From NCBI GenBank assembly GCA_052388025.1, contig JBQTIP010000203.1, positions 1-21,319 of the forward strand: 21,319 nucleotides of DNA, written 5' to 3'. This stretch comes from JBQTIP01 sp052388025 (lineage in GTDB: Bacteria; Actinomycetota; UBA4738; HRBIN12). Below are positions 1 to 7,612 of the stretch, one piece after another. Each line of letters starts with the position of its first letter. Positions within the stretch are counted from its first letter, which is position 1. A program made the position numbers and the translations under genes. The notes under the pieces are model-generated. The model saw only the letters and a list, made by a program, of their open reading frames with translations. It had not been told where the DNA came from and searched no databases.

Positions 1-1162
1 GGAACGTCGGCTCGCCCCAGTGGATGTCGTCGAAGACCACGACGACGGGCCGTTCGCGAGCGGCGGCTTCGAGCAGGCGGCGGATCGCCCAGAAAGTCTC
101 CTCGGGCGTGCCGCCCTCCGAGACCCCGAGTAGCTGCGCGATGCGCCCGCAGGCGACCTCCTGGTGCTCATCTCCGTCGAGCACCGCACAGACTTTGGCC
201 TCAACGACCTCCGGGGCGTCGCAGTCCGCGAGGCCGGCGGCCCGCTTCACGACCTCCAGCACGGGGAAGTACGTGATGCCTTCCCCGTAGGGCAGGCAGC
301 GGCCTCGTAGCACCGTGGCCCGGTTGGCGATCTGCGCGAGAAACTCCTCGACGAGCCGCGACTTGCCGACCCCCGGGGCCCCCAGGATCGTGAACAGGTG
401 GCACAGGCTATCGGCGGCCACGCCCTCGAAGTCCTGCAGCAGAAGCGCGAGCTGGCGCTCCCGGCCGACCATGGGCGAGTCGAGGCGGCGCGCGTGCCCC
501 GGCGCCTCAGGGACGACCCGGAGGAGCCGGAGGGCCGGGACCGGTTCCGTCTTGCCCTTCAAAGGCATCGGCTCGACGGGCTCGACGTCGACCGCGTCGC
601 GGACCAGCCGGTAGGTCTCGTCGCCGATCAGGATCTCGCCGGGCGCCGCCGCCTGTTCCAGGCGTGCAGCCACGTTCACGCCGTCGCCGGTCACCAGGGC
701 CTGGCCGGAGGTCGGATCGCCGGCGACGACCTCGCCGGTGTTCACGCCCGTCCTCACCCGGATCGTGACGCCTAGGTCGCGCTCGAGCTCCTTGTTCAGG
801 TCGGCGAGCGCGTCCCGCATCTCCGCCGCCGCGCGGACGGCGCGGACGGCGTCGTCCTCGTGGAGCTGCGGGATGCCGAACACGGCCATCACGGCATCGC
901 CGATGAACTTCTCCACGGTTCCTCCGTGGCGCACGAGCACGGTCTTCATCTCGTCGAAGTAGCGGCCCATCACCTTGCGCAGCGACTCGGGGTCCAGCCG
1001 CTCCCCGAGCGACGTCGAGTCGGTTACGTCGGAGAATAAGACGGTGACGGTCTTGCGTACTTCGCGGCCGGGCGGCTCCCCGGCCGCGAACGGCGATGCG
1101 CACGCTGGGCAGAACCGGAAGTCCTCGGGGCTTTCCTTCCCGCAGTTTGCGCAGGTGAGCAC
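1..1162 (-). CDS. Zinc-ribbon / class III adenylate cyclase / AAA ATPase protein (3' end off the window)
   Basis: Signalling protein predicted to make cAMP, with an ATPase module behind the cyclase. The 387 codons seen start with a zinc ribbon (C4, C7, C18, C21). The cyclase domain spans about residues 36-220. It has both metal aspartates (D45 in FSDVTDST, D89 in KFIGDAVMA), the ATP-specifying lysine K85, and the transition-state pair N163 and R167 in GDGVNVAARLE, so it looks catalytically complete. An AAA domain follows, with Walker A GAPGVGKS at 261-268 and Walker B VVVVFDDIHW at about 373-382. Family members usually continue with a long TPR-like region, here cut off by the left edge. GTG at 1162 is the first start after an in-frame stop at 1172-1174; the ribosome site is weak. 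The gene is divergent from tldD. That it makes cAMP is inferred from conserved residues. Confidence 0.88.
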   Translation of the reverse strand, partial: MLTCANCGKESPEDFRFCPACASPFAAGEPPGREVRKTVTVLFSDVTDSTSLGERLDPESLRKVMGRYFDEMKTVLVRHGGTVEKFIGDAVMAVFGIPQLHEDDAVRAVRAAAEMRDALADLNKELERDLGVTIRVRTGVNTGEVVAGDPTSGQALVTGDGVNVAARLEQAAAPGEILIGDETYRLVRDAVDVEPVEPMPLKGKTEPVPALRLLRVVPEAPGHARRLDSPMVGRERQLALLLQDFEGVAADSLCHLFTILGAPGVGKSRLVEEFLAQIANRATVLRGRCLPYGEGITYFPVLEVVKRAAGLADCDAPEVVEAKVCAVLDGDEHQEVACGRIAQLLGVSEGGTPEETFWAIRRLLEAAARERPVVVVFDDIHWGEPTF

Positions 1163-1255
1163 GGGGGAAGACTACGACCGGATGCTGGCCCTTTGCGAGA
1201 CGCTACGCCGTCTCGGATTGAACGATCGGCCAAGGCCCATGTCGGTACCGTGCGC

Positions 1256-1261
1256 TAGTCT
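1256..1261 (+). promoter_or_regulatory. Possible -10 element for the tldD operon
   Basis: TAGTCT fits the actinobacterial TAnnnT -10 pattern and lies about 55 nt before the TTG start. I see no convincing -35 hexamer at the right distance, so this is tentative. Confidence 0.25.
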
Positions 1262-1302
1262 TTCGCGTCGCGGCCCGAGGGCGCTCGGGCCCGGCATCCG
1301 CC

Positions 1303-1310
1303 GGAGGGGG
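1303..1310 (+). promoter_or_regulatory. Ribosome binding site deciding the TTG start of tldD
   Basis: GGAGGGGG ends five bases before TTG at 1316. It supports that rare start codon over any later ATG or GTG. Confidence 0.7.
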
Positions 1311-1315
1311 GCGAG

Positions 1316-2755
1316 TTGCTCGACGTGGCAAGGCAGGCTGCCGAGGCGGCGAAGGCGGCCGGCGCCGACTACGCGGACTCGCGCGTGGTCACCGAGAACT
1401 CGGAGTCGCTCACCGTCCGGAACCAGGAGATGGAGGGGATCGATCGATCCACCTCCGAGGGCGTCGGGATCCGCGTCCTGGTGAACGGCTATTGGGGCTT
1501 CGCCGCCACGGCCCGCATCGATGACAGTGAGATCGACCGAACGGCCCGACTCGCCACCGACATCGCCCGGGCGGCCGCCCGTCTGCCACGCGATCCGGTC
1601 GAGCTGGCCGCGGTCGAGCCGGCCGTCGATTCCTGGCAGAGCCTCATGCTGGAAGACCCCTTCGCCGTGCCACTCGAGGAGAAGGTGGCTCTACTCATGG
1701 ACGCCAGCGGCCGCATGCAGAAGGTCAAGGGTCTAGCGTTCGCCGAGGCCGGGCTGGATCTCTACCGGCGGCGAACCTTCTTCGCGTCGACCGAGGGGGC
1801 GTCCATCGAGCAGATGCTCGTGAACTCCGGCGGCGGCATCGAGGCCACCGCCATCGGCGACGGCGAGATGCAGCGCCGGTCTTTCCCCAACTCCTTCCGG
1901 GGACACATCGCGGCGGCCGGATGGGAGCACATCACGGGCCTGGGGCTCGCCGAAGAGGCGGAGCGAACCGCAACCGAGGCCGTCGAGCTCCTCTCCGCGA
2001 AGGACTGCCCGAGCGAGGTGACGACGCTGGTGCTCGACAGCGGACAGGTGGAGCTTCAGATCCACGAGTCGATCGGGCACCCGGTGGAGCTCGACCGCGT
2101 GCTCGGCATGGAGGAGGCCTACGCCGGCTCGTCGTTCCTCACCCCCGACGACCGAGGGAAGCTCCGCTACGGAAGCGACCTCGTGAGCATCACGGCCGAT
2201 GCGACGCTGCCCGGCGGCCTCGGGTCCTTCGGCTACGACGACGAGGGCGTGCCCGCCCAACGCGTGCCGATCATCGTCGACGGCATCTTCCAGAGTTTCA
2301 TCTCCAGCCGCGAGACGGCGAGCGTGCTCGGCGAAGCCTCCTCCGGCGCGATGCGAGCCGACGGCTGGCAGCACCTGCCGCTGATCCGCATGACGAACAT
2401 CTCGATCGAGCCTCTAGAGGGCTCGCTCAAAGACATCATCGGCGACACGCGCGATGGCATCTTCATGGCGACCAACCAGTCCTGGTCTATCGACGACAAG
2501 CGCGTGAACTTCCAGTTCGGCTGTGAGATCGCGTGGCGGATCAAGGACGGAAAGCTCACCGAGATGTACCGGAACCCAAACTACACGGGCATCACCACGG
2601 AGTTCTGGGGATCGTGCGATGCGGTCGGCGGCCGCGAGGAGTGGACGCTCTGGGGCACCCCGAACTGCGGCAAGGGTCAACCGGGGCAGGTGGCTCGGGT
2701 CGGCCACGGGGCCGCGCCGGCTCGTTTCCGCGACGTCCGGGTTGGGGTTCATTGA
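1316..2755 (+). CDS. tldD: TldD-type zinc metalloprotease subunit
   Basis: Catalytic subunit of a TldD/TldE protease. In other bacteria this heterodimer degrades unfolded peptides and matures some ribosomal peptides and toxins. The 479-aa product matches the usual length (about 480). The zinc site is visible as HESIGH at residues 250-255 (the HExxxH pattern) and as a later cysteine, C451 in the sequence NCGKGQP, the position of the third ligand in Escherichia coli TldD. The start is TTG, chosen because of the strong ribosome site just upstream; residues from MLDVARQAAE onward match the family's N-terminus. The stop codon overlaps the start of the TldE-like gene by one base (TGATG), so the two are almost certainly co-translated. 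No substrate peptide gene is visible nearby, so the target is unknown and a housekeeping peptidase role is likely. Confidence 0.93.
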   Translation: MLDVARQAAEAAKAAGADYADSRVVTENSESLTVRNQEMEGIDRSTSEGVGIRVLVNGYWGFAATARIDDSEIDRTARLATDIARAAARLPRDPVELAAVEPAVDSWQSLMLEDPFAVPLEEKVALLMDASGRMQKVKGLAFAEAGLDLYRRRTFFASTEGASIEQMLVNSGGGIEATAIGDGEMQRRSFPNSFRGHIAAAGWEHITGLGLAEEAERTATEAVELLSAKDCPSEVTTLVLDSGQVELQIHESIGHPVELDRVLGMEEAYAGSSFLTPDDRGKLRYGSDLVSITADATLPGGLGSFGYDDEGVPAQRVPIIVDGIFQSFISSRETASVLGEASSGAMRADGWQHLPLIRMTNISIEPLEGSLKDIIGDTRDGIFMATNQSWSIDDKRVNFQFGCEIAWRIKDGKLTEMYRNPNYTGITTEFWGSCDAVGGREEWTLWGTPNCGKGQPGQVARVGHGAAPARFRDVRVGVH

Positions 2756-4104
2756 TGCCCGGCCTACTGGGGCAGGACGAATTCCTCCACGTGGCCGGAC
2801 CCGCCCTCGAGATCGAAGGCGTCGACGGCGCCGAGGTCCTGATCATGCACGAGTGGGGCGGGCTGACCAGGTTCGCGTCCTCGGCGATCCATCAGAGCAC
2901 GTGGCGCGAGGACACGGGCATCCGAGTGCGCGTGGTGAAGGACGGCCGCGTAGGAGTCGCGGCCACCAACGAGTTCACCGAGGCCGGCGCGCGGCGCGCG
3001 GCCGAGAGCGCGCGTGAGATGGTCCGGGTGGTCGGGCCCGACCCATCGTTCGCGGGCTTCGCGGCCGAGGAACCGGTAGCCGACAGGGACGGGTTCCACG
3101 AGGCCACGGCGTCCGCCACGCCCGAGCAGCGCGCGGCGGGCGTGGCGACCATGATCGCCCAGTGCGGCGACGGCCTCCGGGCCGCGGGCGCGTTCGAGAC
3201 GATCGCCGTGGAGGTCGGGCTCGCGAACACCGAAGGGCAGCGCTGCTGGGCCCCGTCCACACAGGCATCGCTGACGACCGTCGTGACGGGGGGCGACGGG
3301 GGCACGGGTTTCGCGGAGGTGTTCGCGCCGCGAGCGGACGAGGTCGACGCCGAGGCCGTGGGACGGCGAGCGGCTCGCAAGGCCGTGGAGGGACGGCGGC
3401 CGCGCGACCTCGACGCAGGCAAGTACGAGGTCGTGCTCGAGCCCGCGGCCGTCTCGACGCTCGTTGGCTTCCTCGCCTACATGGGGTTCGGCGGTCGGGC
3501 CCTGCTCGAGGGCCGGTCCTGTTTCTCGGGAAAGGAGGGCCAGAAGGTTTCGGCGCCCAGCATCTCGATCTGGGACGACGCGCTATCGCCGCTCACCCTC
3601 GGGATCCCCTTCGATTTCGAGGGGACACCGCGGCAGCGGGTGGATCTCATCAGGGACGGTGTGTTCATCGACGGCGTGTTCGACCTTCGCAGCGCGAAGC
3701 AGGCGGGCAAGCGAACGACCGGGCACGCGCTCCCCCCGCCCAACCCGGAAGGCCCGTTCCCGCTCAACCTGTTCATGGCCCCGGGGGACTCGACCATCGA
3801 GGACATGATCGCCGCCACCCGGCGCGGTCTGCTCGTCACCAGGTTCCACTACTCGAACATCGTGCACCCGATGGAGTCGACCATCACCGGCATGACGCGC
3901 GACGGGACGTTCCTGATCGAGGACGGCGAGGTGAAGCACCCGGTGAAGAACTTCCGGTTCACCCAATCGATCCTCGAGGCGCTCTCCTCGGTGTCGATGG
4001 TCGAAAGCGAGACCGAGCTGGCGAGCGAGTTCTTCTTCTCGGCCTCCCGGGTTCCTGCGCTCAAGATCGACGCGTTCCAGTTCACGGGACGCAGCGACCA
4101 CTGA
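2755..4104 (+). CDS. pmbA: TldE/PmbA-type partner subunit
   Basis: Non-catalytic partner of the preceding TldD, 449 aa, the normal size for PmbA/TldE. It keeps the family fold signatures, such as the glycine-rich stretch around FLAYMGFGGRALLEG and the C-terminal NIVHPMESTITGM region. It lacks an HExxxH zinc motif, as expected for TldE, which shapes the dimer rather than binding zinc. The start is ATG at 2755, overlapping the tldD stop by one base. The frame is open upstream to 2533, but that stretch lies inside tldD and is not likely to be translated as part of this protein. The substrate cannot be read from the sequence. Confidence 0.92.
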   Translation: MPGLLGQDEFLHVAGPALEIEGVDGAEVLIMHEWGGLTRFASSAIHQSTWREDTGIRVRVVKDGRVGVAATNEFTEAGARRAAESAREMVRVVGPDPSFAGFAAEEPVADRDGFHEATASATPEQRAAGVATMIAQCGDGLRAAGAFETIAVEVGLANTEGQRCWAPSTQASLTTVVTGGDGGTGFAEVFAPRADEVDAEAVGRRAARKAVEGRRPRDLDAGKYEVVLEPAAVSTLVGFLAYMGFGGRALLEGRSCFSGKEGQKVSAPSISIWDDALSPLTLGIPFDFEGTPRQRVDLIRDGVFIDGVFDLRSAKQAGKRTTGHALPPPNPEGPFPLNLFMAPGDSTIEDMIAATRRGLLVTRFHYSNIVHPMESTITGMTRDGTFLIEDGEVKHPVKNFRFTQSILEALSSVSMVESETELASEFFFSASRVPALKIDAFQFTGRSDH

Positions 4105-4113
4105 CACCCGGTC

Positions 4114-4145
4114 ACCCGGGGATGCGCCGGTGCGGCGCCTCGGGT
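4114..4145 (+). terminator. Candidate hairpin after the tldD-pmbA operon
   Basis: ACCCG (4114-4118) pairs with CGGGT (4141-4145), and inside it GCGCC (4124-4128) pairs with GGCGC (4134-4138) around a five-base loop. No U-run follows, so it is at best a weak or Rho-assisted terminator. It could instead be 5' leader structure for the CBS gene. Confidence 0.3.
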
Positions 4146-4182
4146 AGGCTCACTGAAGCGCTTTCCCGTCCGAGGAGGAATC

Positions 4183-4638
4183 ATGCAGGTCGGAGAGATC
4201 ATGAAGACGGATGTGAAGACCGCCTCGGCCGATCAGACCTTCGCCGACGTCGCTAAGCTCCTGCACGACAACGGGATCTCATCGGTCATAGTGAAGGCTG
4301 GCGAGCGCCTTGCCGGCATCGTGACCGAGCGCGACATCGTGAACGTGGTGGCCGACGGGCTCGATCCGCAATCCGTCAAGGTGGGCGACAGGATGACGAC
4401 ACGCGATCTCATGACCGTGGAGCCGAAGACCGATATCGCCGAGGCGGCCGAGCGGATGGCCGCCCGCCGCATCCGGCACCTCCCCGTCGTCGACCGCGGA
4501 GGCGTGGTCGGCGTCATCTCCATCCGAGACCTGACGAACTGGGCGGTGGAGGAGCTCTCCTCGGGCCACGAGATGCCGGACCTCCAGCGAAGCCATACCG
4601 CGCTTTCCGCAGCGGCGGAGATCAACCGGGGGACCTGA
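4183..4638 (+). CDS. Tandem CBS-domain protein
   Basis: Small soluble protein of 151 aa made almost entirely of two CBS domains (about residues 5-58 and 70-124). CBS pairs (Bateman modules) usually bind adenine nucleotides such as AMP, ATP or S-adenosylmethionine and pass that signal to a partner. Typical signatures are GISSVIV with GIVTERDIV in the first repeat and RRIRHLPVVD with GVISIRDL in the second. The start is ATG with a strong AGGAGG site at about 4171-4176. No effector domain is fused, so it would act on a separate partner that is not identifiable here. The next gene, 56 bp downstream on the same strand, encodes a cyclase-like protein that has probably lost activity. Whether the two work together through adenine nucleotides is speculation. 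Confidence 0.88.
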   Translation: MQVGEIMKTDVKTASADQTFADVAKLLHDNGISSVIVKAGERLAGIVTERDIVNVVADGLDPQSVKVGDRMTTRDLMTVEPKTDIAEAAERMAARRIRHLPVVDRGGVVGVISIRDLTNWAVEELSSGHEMPDLQRSHTALSAAAEINRGT

Positions 4639-4694
4639 GCGTTCTCGCCGCAGCGTTCAAGCAAGGCCGCATGCCCTGCCGATACCGGTAGCGT

Positions 4695-5375
4695 ATGGAC
4701 GAACAGGATGTGAACGTCATCTCATTCCCGCCCGGCCGGTCGGTCGCCGACGCGCGGATGGCCCATCCGTCCGCTCGAGGCAGCACACCAACCCGACGGG
4801 CGGAGCGTCGCGTCACGGTTCTCGTCGCGGAGCTGCGGGGGTGGCGGACGATCACCGCCGCGATCGGGGCACCGCGCGCCGAGGTCACTCTGGCCCGGAC
4901 CGTCGATCGGGCACTCGAGGTGTTACTGGACTTCGACGCCTTCGACGTGACTCTCGACGGGGAGCCCATGCAGCCGGTCATCTCCGCCATACTGGAGGGA
5001 CCTGAGCACGCGCTCAGGGCGCTCCGAGCCACCGAAGCGCTTCGCGCCGCGGTGGCCGCGGCCCAGCTACCCGCCCCGCCGGGGCGCCAGTTCCAGCTCT
5101 GCGTGGGCGTGAACTCCGGGGACATCGCGGAGGTAACGGTCGACGACGAGGTTTCCTTCGAGTGGATCGGCACGCTCACTTCCTTCGCCACGCGCCTCGG
5201 AGAGTTCGCGGGGCCCGGTCAGGTCCTCCTCTCGGCGGCGACCCACGCCGAGGTGCGAAACCGCGCGCTGGTTAGCTCCATCGGTGACGTCCGGCTGAAC
5301 CCCTACGGGGAGAGGCAGGAGGCCTTCATCTTGACCGGCATCGACCCGGCTACGGGGGACGGCCGGGTTTCCTAG
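4695..5375 (+). CDS. Degenerate class III cyclase-homology protein (probable pseudoenzyme)
   Basis: 226-aa protein whose residues about 36-215 follow the class III nucleotide cyclase fold: RRVTVLVAELRGW at the start, CVGVNSGDIAE in the middle, and a segment ending ATRLGEFAGPGQVLLS. Key catalytic residues are missing. The first metal aspartate is replaced by E46. The second aligns with Q93 in the stretch QPVISAILEG, where active enzymes have GDAVMAVFG. The transition-state asparagine aligns with S163, although the arginine (R167) remains. Compared with the intact cyclase at the left end of the window, it probably cannot make cAMP and may act as a binding or scaffold domain. The ATG at 4695 has no strong ribosome site, so the start is less certain. 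Its stop shares four bases (CTAG) with the convergent PHP gene. Confidence 0.72.
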   Translation: MDEQDVNVISFPPGRSVADARMAHPSARGSTPTRRAERRVTVLVAELRGWRTITAAIGAPRAEVTLARTVDRALEVLLDFDAFDVTLDGEPMQPVISAILEGPEHALRALRATEALRAAVAAAQLPAPPGRQFQLCVGVNSGDIAEVTVDDEVSFEWIGTLTSFATRLGEFAGPGQVLLSAATHAEVRNRALVSSIGDVRLNPYGERQEAFILTGIDPATGDGRVS

Positions 5376-6220
5376 CGACGTCCGACGAGCGACCGAAGCG
5401 TCGCGAACTGCTCGGGCTCGGTGACGAAGCTCCCCAGGCGTACGGGGTCGTACCGCTCCCCGTGGCAGTCGGAGGAACCGGTGATCACGAGGCCCAGCCG
5501 ATCTGCCATCTCCCGGTATCTGATTCGCTGCTCCGGCGTGTGATCGGGATGGTCGACCTCCAATCCGGCCATCCCGGCTTCGCCCATCAACTCGATCAGC
5601 TCGTCGGGTACGGCCTCGTCGCCGCCCCACATGCCGGGGTGCGCGAGAACGCAGACCCCGCCGGCTCGCTGGATCAGCGCGAGCGCATCGATGGGGCGCA
5701 AGGCGTGCTTGGGGACATGGGCCCGGCCCCCGTCCGCGATGAACTCCTCGGTGAAGGCATCCTCTTCGGTCGATACGATCCCCGCTTCCACCATCGCCTG
5801 GGCCACGTGGGGCCTGACGATGTTTCCGCCGCGAGCGAGCTCGCGAACCCGCTCGAAGGAGACGGGGTAGCCGAGCTCGTGCAGCTTCTCGACCATCCGC
5901 TCCCCGCGGCGGTACCGGTCGTCCCGCAGCCGCTCTAGCTCGGCCTGGAGCGCGTCGTCTGCCGGATCCATCCAGTAGCAAAGGACGTGGATGCTCGACC
6001 CCTCGTACTCGGCCGAGAGCTCCACACCCGGCACGACCTCGATCCCTGTGCCATCCGCCGCCTCGAACGCCTCGGCGAGCCCCGCGGTCGTGTCGTGGTC
6101 GGTGATGGCGAGGGCCGAGAGGCCGCGCTCTCGCGCGAGCTTCACGACTTCGGCCGGCGCGAACGTGCCGTCCGAGTAGGACGTATGGATGTGGAGATCG
6201 ATCCCGGCCATGAGCGGCAT
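5372..6220 (-). CDS. PHP-domain phosphoesterase
   Basis: 282-aa metal-dependent phosphoesterase of the PHP family, close to the YciV/RNase AM type. That type hydrolyses 3',5'-nucleoside bisphosphates or trims RNA 5' ends. All main PHP metal motifs are present: DLHIHTSYSDG near residues 8-18, ITDHDT near 40, VVPGVELS near 63, the HPG of AHPGMWGG, and SSDCHG near the C-terminus. Length fits the family (about 280-290). The start is either ATG 6220 or the ATG three codons on, at 6211; neither has a clear ribosome site, so it may be read from a very short leader. The gene converges with the cyclase-like gene, overlapping by CTAG. The precise substrate is inferred from the family only. Confidence 0.88.
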   Translation of the reverse strand: MPLMAGIDLHIHTSYSDGTFAPAEVVKLARERGLSALAITDHDTTAGLAEAFEAADGTGIEVVPGVELSAEYEGSSIHVLCYWMDPADDALQAELERLRDDRYRRGERMVEKLHELGYPVSFERVRELARGGNIVRPHVAQAMVEAGIVSTEEDAFTEEFIADGGRAHVPKHALRPIDALALIQRAGGVCVLAHPGMWGGDEAVPDELIELMGEAGMAGLEVDHPDHTPEQRIRYREMADRLGLVITGSSDCHGERYDPVRLGSFVTEPEQFATLRSLVGRR

Positions 6221-6265
6221 ATCGTGGCACAGGCCTCTTGGCGCGTCACCCGAGCCGAGGAGCGA

Positions 6266-6294
6266 AAGCCCCCCGAGCCGGGAGGGCTCGGGGG
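6266..6294 (-). terminator. Strong GC hairpin between the HiPIP-like and PHP genes
   Basis: A perfect 12-bp inverted repeat (6266-6277 with 6283-6294) surrounds a five-base loop. Read on the minus strand, the stem is followed by TTTCGCT, a short T-run. It would therefore terminate transcripts of the small four-cysteine gene before the PHP gene. The short U-tract is typical of weak actinobacterial terminators. Confidence 0.6.
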
Positions 6295-6369
6295 GCGGGG
6301 GGAGCGGTCATCAGGCGATGCCGCGCCCCCTTCTGCTTCGGCATGTTGCGCGTCTCACCTGAAGCCCCG

Positions 6370-6579
6370 TCAGCTCTTGCTCGCCGGCCCCCGGCCGGGC
6401 TTCGTCGGGCTGAACTCGTTGCAGGTGTCGGAGGCGCGGACGACGCCCCGCACGAACTTGCAACTCCCCACGGCGAGCCTGGGGAACATGTACTCGCAGG
6501 CCCGGCACGAGACCTCCGGCCTCGGCGCGGGGCGGTATCCCGCCGCGCTCTTCGACAGGCTCCAGATTTTCGGCGACAT
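6370..6579 (-). CDS. Small HiPIP-like four-cysteine protein
   Basis: 69-aa protein with four cysteines spaced C25-x2-C28-x11-C40-x12-C53. The surroundings resemble high-potential iron-sulfur proteins and the related small subunits of some glycyl-radical enzymes: an N-terminal SAAGYRP stretch, CRACEYMF, then GSCKFVRG, and DTCNEF at the end. This suggests one [4Fe-4S] cluster and an electron-transfer or structural role. There is no signal peptide or twin-arginine motif, so it would be cytoplasmic, unlike classical photosynthetic HiPIPs. The ATG at 6579 has a well-placed AAGGAAGG site and a GATAAT -10 element upstream. The longer open frame reaching 6945 runs antisense into gpsA and is rejected. 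A zinc-binding knuckle is the main alternative. Confidence 0.6.
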   Translation of the reverse strand: MSPKIWSLSKSAAGYRPAPRPEVSCRACEYMFPRLAVGSCKFVRGVVRASDTCNEFSPTKPGRGPASKS

Positions 6580-6587
6580 CTTGGTTT

Positions 6588-6595
6588 CCTTCCTT
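6588..6595 (-). promoter_or_regulatory. Ribosome binding site of the HiPIP-like gene
   Basis: AAGGAAGG on the minus strand, eight bases before the ATG whose first base is 6579. It fixes this start and argues against the longer upstream frame. Confidence 0.6.
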
Positions 6596-6607
6596 CGGGC
6601 CGGGGCC

Positions 6608-6636
6608 ATTATCGTGGTGATTATGGCGCGGGTCAC
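6608..6636 (-). promoter_or_regulatory. Promoter of the HiPIP-like gene, overlapping the gpsA start
   Basis: On the minus strand, GTGACC (6631-6636) is followed after 17 bases by GATAAT (6608-6613), about 29 bases before the ATG. The -35 box lies inside the first codons of gpsA. On the plus strand the same bases give CATTAT (6607-6612), a candidate -10 for gpsA. Confidence 0.5.
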
Positions 6637-7612
6637 CGTCTTCGGCGCGGGAGCGATGGGAACGGCGTTCGCCATGCACGCCGCCAGGCAGGGCCTGGAA
6701 ACGGCACTGTGGGCAAACCCGTTCGACCGAGCCGTCGAGGAAGCCCTTCGGGCCGACGGGAAGCATCCGCTGCTGCCGGAGCACCTTCCGGCCGGTGTCG
6801 GGCTCTTCGGTCCCACCGAGCTCCCAGAGGCAGCGGCCGGATGCGAGGTCGCAGTCATGGGCGCCAGCTCCCGCGGGGCGCGCTCGCTGGCGAAGATGGT
6901 GAAGGAATCCGTGGGGACGGCCCGCTTTCTGATCTCGGTGGCCAAGGGACTCGAGAGCGAGACCGGGCTGCGCGTCTCCGAGGTCTACGCAGGGGAGTTC
7001 GGAGCCGACGTGGTAGCGATCGGCGGACCGTGTCTGGCGGCCGAGCTGGCCGAGGGGCTTCCTGCGGCCGCGGTGTGGGCATCGGCAACGATCGAGCTGG
7101 CTCGGGCGGCCGGCGAGCCGTTCGAGCACCCCGCCTACCAGATCGCCTACTCGGACGATCTGGCCGGCGTGGAGCTCTGCTCGATGATGAAGAACGTGGC
7201 CGCCATCGGGCTCGGCTTTCTGGACGGCCTGGGCAAGTCCTCCGGCAAGGACCTGAAGAACGCCAAGGCCGCGCTGTTCACGAAGGCCGCCCACGAGCTC
7301 GCCCAGCTCGTAACGGCGCTCGGGGGCAGGGGCGAGACCGCGCTCGGCCTGGCCGGCCTCGGCGACGCGCTGGTGACGAGCCTGGGCGGACGCAACCGCC
7401 TGTACGGAGAGATGGTCGGCTCCGGAGCCCAGCCGGCCGCCGCCCTTGAGGAGATGGAAGGACGCGGCCTGACGGTCGAGGGCGTGCACTCGACCGGCGA
7501 CGTCCATCGCCTCGCGCGGGAGGCCGGCCTCGACCTCCCGTACCATCTGGCCATTCACCAAGTCCTGTTCCGGGGGGCCGACCCCCGGAGTGTGTTGGAG
7601 GTGCTGCGCTGA
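6623..7612 (+). CDS. gpsA: NAD(P)-dependent glycerol-3-phosphate dehydrogenase
   Basis: Reduces dihydroxyacetone phosphate to sn-glycerol 3-phosphate for phospholipid synthesis. The 329-aa product has the normal GpsA length. It shows the Rossmann motif VFGAGAMGTAFA at residues 6-17, AKGLESETG at 108-116, the GGPCLAAELA segment (usually GPSFA.E), and the catalytic lysine region MMKNVAAIG around K190. It also has GLAGLGDALVT at 242-252 and the GGRNRLYGE substrate-binding region near 255. Some of these vary from the usual consensus (GPCLA, DALVT), so it may belong to a divergent subgroup. ATG 6623 is preferred; GTG at 6614 or 6617 is possible. A CATTAT element only about ten bases upstream suggests an almost leaderless mRNA. 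The stop overlaps the glpX ATG by one base. Confidence 0.87.
   Translation: MARVTVFGAGAMGTAFAMHAARQGLETALWANPFDRAVEEALRADGKHPLLPEHLPAGVGLFGPTELPEAAAGCEVAVMGASSRGARSLAKMVKESVGTARFLISVAKGLESETGLRVSEVYAGEFGADVVAIGGPCLAAELAEGLPAAAVWASATIELARAAGEPFEHPAYQIAYSDDLAGVELCSMMKNVAAIGLGFLDGLGKSSGKDLKNAKAALFTKAAHELAQLVTALGGRGETALGLAGLGDALVTSLGGRNRLYGEMVGSGAQPAAALEEMEGRGLTVEGVHSTGDVHRLAREAGLDLPYHLAIHQVLFRGADPRSVLEVLR

Noticed and set aside
2533..2754. Upstream extension of the TldE/PmbA frame
   Set aside because: It lies wholly inside tldD in another frame and the ATG at 2755 overlaps the tldD stop in the usual coupled way; family length fits the shorter product.
5987..6622. Long N-terminal extension of the gpsA frame
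   Set aside because: It runs antisense through the PHP gene, the terminator and the HiPIP-like gene; the Rossmann motif starts right after the ATG at 6623.
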